Part shown: piece by piece, positions 21,218-29,753 of the stretch
Layout: every line of letters begins with the position of its first letter
How positions within the stretch are numbered: the first letter of the stretch is position 1
NCBI GenBank assembly: GCA_004144595.1
Contig: SEEM01000013.1
Span: 1 to 64,000 of the forward strand
Source: Hyphomicrobiales bacterium
GTDB lineage: Bacteria; Pseudomonadota; Alphaproteobacteria; Rhizobiales; Beijerinckiaceae
Length of the DNA stretch: 64,000 nucleotides
Direction: 5' to 3'
The notes under the pieces: model-generated
What the model was told of the DNA's origin: nothing
Seen by the model: only the letters and a program-made list of their open reading frames with translations
The model's database searches: none
Made by a program: the position numbers and the translations under genes

Positions 21218-23005
21218 ATGACTAGCCAGTATATCCAGGGTATGGTGCAGAATCTGAAGGAAGGCGGCCTGTCGCGCCGCTCCTTCATCCAGAGGATGGC
21301 GGCGCTCGGCATCACCGCGCCGATCGCGACCCAGATTCTCGCCTGGAACGATGTCGCGATGGCCAATGCCACGCTCGACTACAAGCCGACCAAGGCCGGT
21401 GGCGGCGGGCCGCTGAAGATGCTGCTCTGGCAGGCCCCGACCCTGCTGAACCCGCATTTCGCCTCGGGCACCAAGGACCAGATCGCGTCCCGCGTGTTCT
21501 ACGAGCCGCTCGCCGGCTGGGACAAGGAAGGCAACCTGATCCCGCAGCTCGCGGCCGAGGTTCCGACCAAGGCCAATGGCGGCCTTTCCGAGGACGGCAC
21601 GACGGTCACCTGGAAGCTGAAGAAGGACGTGAAGTGGCATGACGGCAAGCCGTTCACGGCCGACGACGTCGTCTTCACCTGGGAATATGCCGCCGATCCC
21701 GCGACGGCCGCCTACACCACCGGCGCCTACAAGGACATCAAGGTCGAGAAGGTCGACGATTTCACCGTCAAGGTGATCTTCGCCAAGCCGACGCCGTTCT
21801 GGGCCGACCCCTTCGTCGGCGTCGCCGGCATGATCATCCCGAAGCATCATTTCGGCGATTACAAGGGCGCCAAGTCGCGCGAGGCTCCGGCCAACCTGAA
21901 GCCTGTCGGAACCGGCCCCTACAAGTTCGCCGACTTCAAGCCGGGCGATATCCTCTCCGGCACCCGCAACGAGAGCTATCACGTCGCCAACCGTCCGCAT
22001 TTCGATACGTTCGAGATCAAGGGCGGTGGTGATGCGGTTTCGGCGGCCCGCGCCGTACTCCAGACCGGCGAATACGACTATGCCTGGGATACGCTGGTCG
22101 AGGACGAGGTCCTCAAGCGCATGGAGATGGGCGGCCGCGGCAAGATCAGCGCGGCGCCTGCCGGCGATATCGAGTTCGTCACGCTGAACACGACCGATCC
22201 GTGGACCGAGGTCGATGGCGAGCGCTCCAGCGTCAAAACCAAGCACCCGACCCTGTCGGACCCCGCCGTGCGCCAGGCGATCAACCTGCTGATCGACCGC
22301 GACTCGATCCAGAAGTTCATCTATGGCCGCGCTGGCGCGGCCACGGCAAGCTTCGTCAACGAGCCCAAGCAGTTCAAGTCGGAGAAGCTGAAATACGAGT
22401 TCAGCGTCGAGAAGGCGAACAAGATCCTCGACGATGCCGGTTGGAAGAAGGGTTCCGACGGCATCCGCGAGAAGGATGGCAAGAAGCTCAAGTATGTCTT
22501 CCAGACCTCGATCAATGCTCCGCGCCAGAAGGTCCAGGCCATCATCAAGCAGGCCTGCCAGCGCGCCGGCATCGACCTTGAGCTGAAGTCGGTGACAGCC
22601 TCGGTGTTCTTCTCGTCGGATGTCGCCAACCCCGACACCTACACCAAGCTGTATGTGGACATCGAGATGTACACCACGACGCAGCCGCAGCCCGATCCGG
22701 AGCGCTTCCTCAACCAGTTCGTCTCCTGGGAAGTCGCCAACAAGGAGAACAAGTGGCTGGGCCGCAACGTCTCGCGCTACACCGACCCGGCTGCGGACGA
22801 GGCCTACAAGTCCGCCCAGAAGGAACTCGACCCGGCCAAGCGCGCCGCGTACCTGATCAAGGTCAACGAGATATTCTGCGAGGCCAACGTCATCCTGCCG
22901 ATCCTGTCGCGCAAGAAGGTGGTCGCCGCGTCGAACACCCTTTCGCACGATCATTCGGGCTGGGACGTTGACACCTGGAACCTCGCGTCCTGGTATCGCG
23001 CCTGA
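21218..23005 (+). CDS. Peptide/nickel-type ABC transporter substrate-binding protein (SBP family 5) with Tat-like signal
   Basis: GLSRRSFIQRMAALGITAPI signal; LIPQLAAEVPTKANGGLSEDGTTVTWKLKKDVKWHDGKPFTADDVVFTWEYAADP. Confidence 0.9.
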   Translation: MTSQYIQGMVQNLKEGGLSRRSFIQRMAALGITAPIATQILAWNDVAMANATLDYKPTKAGGGGPLKMLLWQAPTLLNPHFASGTKDQIASRVFYEPLAGWDKEGNLIPQLAAEVPTKANGGLSEDGTTVTWKLKKDVKWHDGKPFTADDVVFTWEYAADPATAAYTTGAYKDIKVEKVDDFTVKVIFAKPTPFWADPFVGVAGMIIPKHHFGDYKGAKSREAPANLKPVGTGPYKFADFKPGDILSGTRNESYHVANRPHFDTFEIKGGGDAVSAARAVLQTGEYDYAWDTLVEDEVLKRMEMGGRGKISAAPAGDIEFVTLNTTDPWTEVDGERSSVKTKHPTLSDPAVRQAINLLIDRDSIQKFIYGRAGAATASFVNEPKQFKSEKLKYEFSVEKANKILDDAGWKKGSDGIREKDGKKLKYVFQTSINAPRQKVQAIIKQACQRAGIDLELKSVTASVFFSSDVANPDTYTKLYVDIEMYTTTQPQPDPERFLNQFVSWEVANKENKWLGRNVSRYTDPAADEAYKSAQKELDPAKRAAYLIKVNEIFCEANVILPILSRKKVVAASNTLSHDHSGWDVDTWNLASWYRA

Positions 23006-23018
23006 CCTAAAATCGAAC

Positions 23019-23087
23019 CCTTGCGGAGCGTGATCTCCGCAAGGAAGGCCCATGAAGAAGGCCCGGCGGAGCAGCTCCGCCGGGCCT
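23019..23087 (+). terminator. Two tandem strong hairpins downstream of SBP gene
   Basis: CCTTGCGGAG cgtgat CTCCGCAAGG (23019-23044) and AGGCCCGGCGGAG cag CTCCGCCGGGCCT (23059-23087). Confidence 0.65.
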
Positions 23088-23123
23088 ATTCTATGGTCGT
23101 TGGCTGTTTGACTGGGGGAGCCG

Positions 23124-24293
23124 TCAGCCCGCCAGCCGCTTGATCGCCCCGGCGCGGCCGCCGACGAGGATGCGCTCGTCGACTTGCCTGATGTCGCGCA
23201 GGCCGCAGAGCGCCATGGTGGTGTCGAGCTCCTTGCGGATGATGTCGAGCGCGGCGGTGACGCCCTGCTCGCCCATCGCGCCGAGCCCATAGAGGAAGGC
23301 GCGGCCGATGAAGGTGCCGTGCGCGCCGAGCGCGATCGCCTTCAGGACGTCCTGGCCCGAGCGGATGCCCCCGTCGAACAGGACCTCGAGGCGGTTGCCG
23401 ACCTGCTCGACAATGCCGGGCAGGGCCTCGATCGAGGACAGCGCGCCGTCGAGCTGGCGGCCGCCATGGTTCGAGACGATCAGGGCGTCGGCGCCGCTCC
23501 TGGCCGCCATCTCGGCGTCTTCCGGATCGAGGATGCCCTTCAGGATCAGCTTGCCGCCCCATTGCTCCTTGATCCACTGCACATCGTCCCAGTTCAGCTG
23601 CGGGTCGAACTGGCTGGCGGTCCAGGAGGAGAGCGACGACATGTCGGCGACGCCGGTGACATGGCCGACGATGTTGCCGAACTGCCGGCGCGGCGTGTCC
23701 AGCATCTTCAGGCACCAACGCGGCTTGAAGGCGAGGTTGATCAGATTGGCGATGGTCGGCTTCGGCGGCGCGGAGAGGCCATTGCGGATGTCCTTGTGGC
23801 GCTGGCCGAGGATTTGGAGGTCGAGCGTCAGGACGAGGGCCGAGCAACCGGCCGCCTTGGCGCGCTGGATCAGCCGCGCGATGAAGTCTCGGTCCTTCAT
23901 CACATAGAGCTGGAACCAGAAGGGCGCGCTGGTGTGGTTCGCGACATCCTCGATCGAGCAGATGCTCATGGTCGAGAGGGTGAAGGGCACGCCGGCCCTG
24001 GCGGCAGCCTTGGCCGCGAGGATCTCGCCATCGGCGTGCTGCATGCCGGTCAGGCCGGTGGGGGCGAGCGCGACCGGCATTGCGACCGGCTGGCCGATCA
24101 TCTCGGAGGCGAGCGAGCGGTTCGTCATGTCGACGGCCACGCGCTGGCGCAGCTTCACCTTGGCGAAATCGGTCTCGTTCGAGCGATAGGTACCCTCGGT
24201 CCAGGCGCCGGAATCGGCGTAATCGTAGAACATGCGCGGCACGCGGCGCTTGGCCATGAGGCGCAGGTCTTCGATGGTCAGGGGCTGTGCCAT
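23124..24293 (-). CDS. FMN-dependent alpha-hydroxy-acid dehydrogenase (L-lactate dehydrogenase-like)
   Basis: LRLMAKRRVPRMFYDYADSGAWTE..., ALAPTGLTGMQHADGE, ILDPEDAEMAARSGADALIVSNHGGRQLDG, VLFDGGIRSGQDVLKAIALGA. Confidence 0.9.
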   Translation of the reverse strand: MAQPLTIEDLRLMAKRRVPRMFYDYADSGAWTEGTYRSNETDFAKVKLRQRVAVDMTNRSLASEMIGQPVAMPVALAPTGLTGMQHADGEILAAKAAARAGVPFTLSTMSICSIEDVANHTSAPFWFQLYVMKDRDFIARLIQRAKAAGCSALVLTLDLQILGQRHKDIRNGLSAPPKPTIANLINLAFKPRWCLKMLDTPRRQFGNIVGHVTGVADMSSLSSWTASQFDPQLNWDDVQWIKEQWGGKLILKGILDPEDAEMAARSGADALIVSNHGGRQLDGALSSIEALPGIVEQVGNRLEVLFDGGIRSGQDVLKAIALGAHGTFIGRAFLYGLGAMGEQGVTAALDIIRKELDTTMALCGLRDIRQVDERILVGGRAGAIKRLAG

Positions 24294-24388
24294 GTCTCGT
24301 CTCGCCGTTGGCGTCCCGTCTTGTCTTACCGGTTTGCTCGCATGCTGGCGGGCAGGGCGCAACCGCCCAGCCTCACGGACGGCCTGCG

Positions 24389-25012
24389 TCACGAGACCGC
24401 CATGTAGCGGCCGGGCTTGTGATTCATGCCCAGGATCGCGTTGAGCACGAGCGTGCCGAGCAGGGACAGCGCGACCTTGTCCGGTGGCAGCACGAAGAGC
24501 GCGGCCGCGAAGATAGCCGTGTCTATGGCGAGCTGTACCCAGCCGGCGCGCCAGCCCCGGCGCTCCTGCAGATAAAGCGCGAGGATATTGACCCCGCCGA
24601 TCGCGGTGCGGTGACGGGCGAGCGCCAGCAGGCCGAGCCCCATCGCGACGCCGCCCGCGATAGCGGCGTAGAGCGGCGCCACTGCCTCGATGCGGAACCA
24701 GCCGGGCGTCGCCCAGACCAGCAGCGAGACCAGCCCGACGGCGGCGAATGTCCGTAGCGTGAAGGGCAGCCCCATTCGCCGGAACGCCAGCCAATAAAAC
24801 GGCAGGTTGATGACGAAGAAGAGCAGGCTGAAATCCGTCCCCGTAGCGAATTGCAACAACAGCGCGAGGCCTGCCGCGCCGCCGGTCAGCACCGTCGCCT
24901 TGGCGAAGAGGACGATGCCGAAGCTGATCATCAGGGTGCCCAGCGGCAGGGCGATGAGGTCTTCGTAGAAGCGGTGTTGCTGCGGCATGGCGGCGCTGGC
25001 GGTTTGGGACAT
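24389..25012 (-). CDS. YitT-family membrane protein
   Basis: GTLMISFGIVLFAKATVLTGGAAGLALLLQFATG..., AIAGGVAMGLGLLALARHRTAIGGVNILALYL. Confidence 0.75.
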   Translation of the reverse strand: MSQTASAAMPQQHRFYEDLIALPLGTLMISFGIVLFAKATVLTGGAAGLALLLQFATGTDFSLLFFVINLPFYWLAFRRMGLPFTLRTFAAVGLVSLLVWATPGWFRIEAVAPLYAAIAGGVAMGLGLLALARHRTAIGGVNILALYLQERRGWRAGWVQLAIDTAIFAAALFVLPPDKVALSLLGTLVLNAILGMNHKPGRYMAVS

Positions 25013-25534
25013 GGCGTGGCCTGTATCGGCTGCCGGTTGCGTCCGCCAGAGGCTAGCAAGGATCGCGCCGGGAGACGCCCGGTTTCCCGGCCGGATTGTC
25101 GCGGTAAGCGATCCGAGCGCGCCGGGAAGCTGCATTTGGCTGTTCCTGCGCGCGGAACCGGGTGCTGGTCTTGCTTCGCTAGTTGGGGCGAATTGCCCTT
25201 GCGATGGCGGGTATCGCGGGATTTTGCCAAGATGAGGCTTTGCCCGGCGAGGCGATGGCCGTCGATTTCGAGCTGGAATCGCTCAATCGGGGAAATTGCG
25301 AAGAGAGCGACGCTACGTCGTCGATCCCGGATCGATCGAATTCGATCTGACCGATTCTTGTCGCGCCTGCGCCAAGATACGGATCGTGCTGACAAAATCT
25401 TGCATGACGGAAGAGACCGCTGCCCGCCCTTTCATCTCGACAAGAATGGGTTTTCGGTCAATCCTTACCTTGCCGGCATAGGAGCCATGCGTTCCGTGCT
25501 GGTTTGAGACGCTTTGGCTTCGAGGGATGTGGCG

Positions 25535-25738
25535 ATGGCGACCGGAACCGTAAAATGGTTCAACACTGAGAAGGGGTTTGGCTTCATTCAACCGGCGGAC
25601 GGCGGCAAGGATGTGTTCGTGCACATCACAGCCGTGAAAGAGGCCGGCATGATGACGCTGACGGAGGGGCAGAAGGTTTCGTTCGAGCTGAAGACCGAGC
25701 GCGGCAAAACGGCCGCGGGCGATCTGAAGGTGCTCTGA
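25535..25738 (+). CDS. cspA: Cold shock protein (CspA family)
   Basis: [34 protein letters not shown]. Confidence 0.95.
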   Translation: MATGTVKWFNTEKGFGFIQPADGGKDVFVHITAVKEAGMMTLTEGQKVSFELKTERGKTAAGDLKVL

Positions 25739-26135
25739 GACCCGTCTTCCGCCTTGAGGCTCGCCGGCCGCGTGCGGCGGGGCGCTGGCGAACGCGCGCC
25801 AAAAATCACGACTGGATCGGCGTTGATGCCGCCTTTCCTGAGCGTTCCCTCTTGACGTGACATGTTGCACCGAAGGCCCTGTCCAGGCCTGGCCCGCGGC
25901 AGGCAGCTCGATCATTTCCGAGGACGCGCGAAGCGCAGGCAGCGCTCACACTCGGTGGCTGCTCGACGATGTCGAAACGATGTCGGACGGCGGCACCTTT
26001 GCTTGCCCGGCTCACCAGCAGCGGTACGGCCGCCCTTCTCCGCGATGTAGAGCCTGCGGCGCGCTAGGATTGCGCACTCCCATGCGCCGGTGAGGCTCAG
26101 AATCCGCCCCAGCAACACCAGCCAGACCAATCTCG

Positions 26136-26150
26136 TTAACGTTCAGTTAA
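26136..26150. promoter_or_regulatory. Candidate CtrA-type site TTAA-N7-TTAA upstream of coiled-coil cluster
   Basis: TTAACGTTCAGTTAA, exact match to the TTAA-N7-TTAA CtrA consensus. Confidence 0.45.
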
Positions 26151-26387
26151 ATTTGAGCTTTTTCTGCTGGACGAAGCGTCGTCCTAATGATACCTATAAG
26201 TTGTTCAAATAAAGAAAATAGAGTTTCGGGTTATCTGCGCGTCGTGTTTCGTTCTCCAAGATTTATCAGCTTGGGTCTCGTTGAGATTTACCGATCTCAA
26301 GATTTTGCAAGTTGGTATTCTCTGGAATGCGATTCGCATCCGCGGCCTCCGGCCTGAACTCATCCAGAACTGGGGTAGTGAGGCGTC

Positions 26388-27881
26388 ATGGCGTGGAAAG
26401 CTTTCCGCAGTGTGCTCTCGGGCGCGCCTTCGCCTCAGGGAGAGCCCGGAGTTGAACCCTCGCGTGGCGCTCAGTCACTATCCAGCCATCAGCCAGCCAA
26501 GCTGGCGCCGAAGCCTCTCGCCCTGGATGCCATCGGTCAGCGCGACGAGGTCGTAAGGCAGCGCATCGGTGCGATGCTGGATCGCCTCGACGATCTGCGC
26601 AGCTTGCGGGACGATTTTTCGTCTATTCTTGAGCCGCTGGTTCAAATCAGCGACGAGTTGCCTCGCTCCAGTATGCGCATCGCCGAGCTGGAGGTCTCTC
26701 TTTCGCAGGAGCGCCAATCCTTCGCGGCGGTTCGGCAGGATCTGGCCGATGCGCTCTCCAAGTCCGGTGTCGTTGCCAACGATCTTTCCGAAGCCCTGGC
26801 CAGAGCGGACAGGGCCGAGAGCGAGCTCATGGATCGCGAGCGCCTGATTGCGGAGCAAGCGATCGCGCTGCGTGACAAGACAATGGCGACCGAAAACCTG
26901 GAGCGTCAGCTTTTCGGCGAGACAGAGCTGGCCAAGGCCCTCGCTAGCGAGAACAAGGCCCTGCGCTTGGAAGCGCAGGCCGCCGATTCAGCGCTTTCGC
27001 GATCGGAGCATGAACTCCTCACCGCACGGGAACGTCTGGGTATTCTCGATCAAGACAGCCGCAAGCTGCAGATCCTGAGCGAGGAACAGAGCCGCCATCT
27101 CTCTGATCTGACCGAGCGCTTCAAGGAAATGGAAGGAACGGCTGAAGCCAGCCGGCACAGGCTGCGCACGGTCGAGGCCGATCTGATCGGCGAGAAAGAA
27201 GCGCGCGAGCGTCTGGAGGCGCAAAACGAGGTCGAGGTCGGCAGTTACAAGACCGAGCGCGCTGCGTTGAGCATGAAGCTTGAAGCAGCCGAGAATCGTG
27301 CTGCGACGAACGATCAGTTGCTTTCTCAGACTCGCAGTCTCCTTCGAGAGAAGGATGAGGCGCATCGGACTGCCGAGCGCAATTTGAAGGAAGCGACCAT
27401 AGCCAGGGCGACGGCCGAGCGCCGCGTCGAAGCCTTGCAGGCGGATCTCGTCCGGCAGACCGAGCGCTTCCAGGAAGCTCAACGCGTCAGGGCCGAGCTC
27501 GATAGCCGTGCCGCCATGCTCAACAAGGCGATGGCAGCAAAGGATTCGGCGCTGGATCAGGCGACGATGCGCAATACGGGCTTGACCGATCGCATCGCCG
27601 AGCTGACGCGCAAACATGAGGCGACCCGCGCCGAACTCGAGATCGGCAACCGGCGGCTGGCCGAGGATCTCGAGAACGAGCGTTCGGAAAGAACCCTGTT
27701 GCAGGGCGCTCTCGACATCGCGCGAGAAACGAGGGTCGCCCTCCAGAAACAGCATGAGGCCTTGAAGCGCTCGGGCCGCCATTGGCGCGATGATGCGAAG
27801 GCCGAGATCGATCACGAAGCCGAGCAAGCTGGCGATAGCAGCAATGTCCGGCCGTTTGCAGCACCTGCCAAGCCCGTTTGA
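26388..27881 (+). CDS. Large coiled-coil protein (IF-like/CCRP candidate)
   Basis: ~350-residue continuous heptad-like E/A/L/R/Q-rich region with short non-coil N- and C-termini; no recognisable enzymatic motif. Confidence 0.75.
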   Translation: MAWKAFRSVLSGAPSPQGEPGVEPSRGAQSLSSHQPAKLAPKPLALDAIGQRDEVVRQRIGAMLDRLDDLRSLRDDFSSILEPLVQISDELPRSSMRIAELEVSLSQERQSFAAVRQDLADALSKSGVVANDLSEALARADRAESELMDRERLIAEQAIALRDKTMATENLERQLFGETELAKALASENKALRLEAQAADSALSRSEHELLTARERLGILDQDSRKLQILSEEQSRHLSDLTERFKEMEGTAEASRHRLRTVEADLIGEKEARERLEAQNEVEVGSYKTERAALSMKLEAAENRAATNDQLLSQTRSLLREKDEAHRTAERNLKEATIARATAERRVEALQADLVRQTERFQEAQRVRAELDSRAAMLNKAMAAKDSALDQATMRNTGLTDRIAELTRKHEATRAELEIGNRRLAEDLENERSERTLLQGALDIARETRVALQKQHEALKRSGRHWRDDAKAEIDHEAEQAGDSSNVRPFAAPAKPV

Positions 27882-27932
27882 CCATAGAAATCGCTTTCCC
27901 GGGAGAGCTTTCTCGAAAGCCAGGATGAAACC

Positions 27933-28430
27933 GTGACCGATCAAGCGCTCAAAGGTATCGCCGCGTTCGTTCCCGCTCTGAACGCCCACGCGGCCCGCCA
28001 ACGTCAGCTTTCCCCGCTTCCTCTCAGCGAAAAGGTCGTTTCGTTGGCGCTCCCGATTGTCGAACAGCCTGTCGCGCAAGCAGATGTGCCCGTTACGCGA
28101 GACTGGGCTGCGGCGCTCGAGCTTGTTCGAGAGGCAAGCGAGGCGATCCGTGTCGGCGAAGAACGGGCCAGCCAGCTCGAGCAGCATCTGGCGGACGTTC
28201 TCACGGAGGCGAATGCCGAGATCAAGCGCCTCACCGACCTCATCTCAGCCGGCGAGAACAAGTTGGCCCAGTCCGAGGCGAAAGCGAGCGCAGCGGAGAC
28301 GCGGGCAGTGGAAGCCGAAGCATGGCTGAGCAAGCTGCATGACGCCGTCGTCGCTTCCTTTGCTCCTATGCTCGGTAAAAGCGAAGAACTGCAGCCCGAC
28401 GATATCCAGGCCAGTTCGGTGCAGAACTAG
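27933..28430 (+). CDS. Small coiled-coil protein
   Basis: GTG start; coiled coil ending AKASAAETRAVEAEAWLSKLHDAVVASFAPML. Confidence 0.65.
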   Translation: MTDQALKGIAAFVPALNAHAARQRQLSPLPLSEKVVSLALPIVEQPVAQADVPVTRDWAAALELVREASEAIRVGEERASQLEQHLADVLTEANAEIKRLTDLISAGENKLAQSEAKASAAETRAVEAEAWLSKLHDAVVASFAPMLGKSEELQPDDIQASSVQN

Positions 28431-28549
28431 ATCGTCGCGAATCTGCTGGGCTGGGGGGCCGGGCTTGATTGTGGCGTGACGTTGGAAAGGCAGCTTTCCG
28501 GTATTCCGATCGCCGCTTCGAGCATCTCGATTTGGGTCTCACAGATAAC

Positions 28550-29029
28550 ATGAACGAACCCATGCGATATCCGATGCTGGTCGCCCCAACAGCGGCTTCT
28601 GCCGAAAAGACGCTCCACCGCGCAGCACAGCTCCAGAAGGATGCCGGCTTTCATTCGACGCTCGTTTGCGTCGAGCGAGCGGCAGAGATGATCAGGACGC
28701 TGCAAAACGAAAACGAGCTTGCCAGGCGCCAGATTGCGGCGCTTCGGGAGCAACTTTCCCAAGAAAAGCAGGACAGCCAAAAAGAGGCTGACAAACTGAA
28801 TGCGCTTGTCGGAAGTTGGCACGATCGGGCCAAGGCTGCAGAGAAGGCCAATGTTGAAGCAAGTGCTCTTGCCGTGGCCGCAATTGCGCAATGCGAGGAA
28901 TTGGCTGCGCATGAGCTTGAGCTAAGGGGGCAGTTGAAACAGGCTGAATCACGGGCGGTCGAGGCAGAGAATTACCTTACAGGGTTGCAGAACGCGATCG
29001 AGTTCGAGCTTTCAAGCGTCTTGCCGTGA
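28550..29029 (+). CDS. Small coiled-coil protein, paralogue-like to preceding gene
   Basis: MNEPMRYPMLVAPTAASAEKTLHRAAQ...; C-terminus KQAESRAVEAENYLTGLQNAIEFELSSVLP resembles the preceding ORF. Start chosen at ATG 28550. Confidence 0.65.
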   Translation: MNEPMRYPMLVAPTAASAEKTLHRAAQLQKDAGFHSTLVCVERAAEMIRTLQNENELARRQIAALREQLSQEKQDSQKEADKLNALVGSWHDRAKAAEKANVEASALAVAAIAQCEELAAHELELRGQLKQAESRAVEAENYLTGLQNAIEFELSSVLP

Positions 29030-29511
29030 AGCCGGCCATGAACTCCGAAGATCTTGAGGCCGCCGACAAGGAAGGCGGGCCCCATTCCGGGGATGTTGCA
29101 TTATTTGCGCGGTTCGCGGAGTTGGTTTCGAACGCTTCGCATCCGCCGTCACCGACTGGCGACCAAGCGCGAGTCGTCACCCAGAAATGGGAGAGTTCCC
29201 TCAGATTCATCAAAGACGTCGGAGAGCGCCTGCGCGAGTCTCAGAGGCGCTCCGAACAGGTGACCAGCGACGCCTACGAAATTGCTCGCAAAGCCATTTT
29301 AGCGATGCAGGAAGAAAGGGAGCGCGCAAATCACGCCGAGACGGCAGCGGCGGATGCGATGGCGAGAGCGAACGCTGCGGAAAGCGAAGTGCAGGCTTTG
29401 AGGCGCCAGCTGGAGCAAGGCGATGCCCCGCCGAGCGAGATCGATCACTGGCTTCGCGAAGCGCATGCCCGGCTTCTATTGGTGCGCCGTGACGCAACCG
29501 AGCATCGATAG
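29026..29511 (+). CDS. Small coiled-coil protein
   Basis: GTGA 4-bp overlap with upstream gene (alternative ATG at 29038); AAADAMARANAAESEVQALRRQLEQGD. Confidence 0.6.
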   Translation: MKPAMNSEDLEAADKEGGPHSGDVALFARFAELVSNASHPPSPTGDQARVVTQKWESSLRFIKDVGERLRESQRRSEQVTSDAYEIARKAILAMQEERERANHAETAAADAMARANAAESEVQALRRQLEQGDAPPSEIDHWLREAHARLLLVRRDATEHR

Positions 29512-29701
29512 CAACGATTACCTTTTAGCGTCGTCTCATGCCCCGAAGAGCCTGGGCATTATCGAATTGCCTAGCAGCAAGTGCGGCAGGCATGGCCCAT
29601 CCGACCCGGTTTCGCCGAACTCTCTCTTTTCCTGAGGGGAGACGGAAGGAACCTCTGTCCTATCTTCCGCACGACAATCCGCTTGCACGAACGGTGTATT
29701 C

Positions 29702-29723
29702 GATATAAAGATATCTTTATATC
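29702..29723. promoter_or_regulatory. Perfect 22-bp palindrome, candidate operator of the ArsR-MT regulator
   Basis: GATATAAAGATATCTTTATATC equals its own reverse complement; sits immediately upstream of the ArsR-methyltransferase gene. Confidence 0.65.
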
Positions 29724-29753
29724 TTTTTCCGTGTGGGCAGAGGGCGCGAACCG

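Noticed and set aside
21092-23290. 732-aa minus-strand ORF opposite the SBP gene
   Set aside because: Shadow ORF; plus-strand SBP is clearly recognisable.
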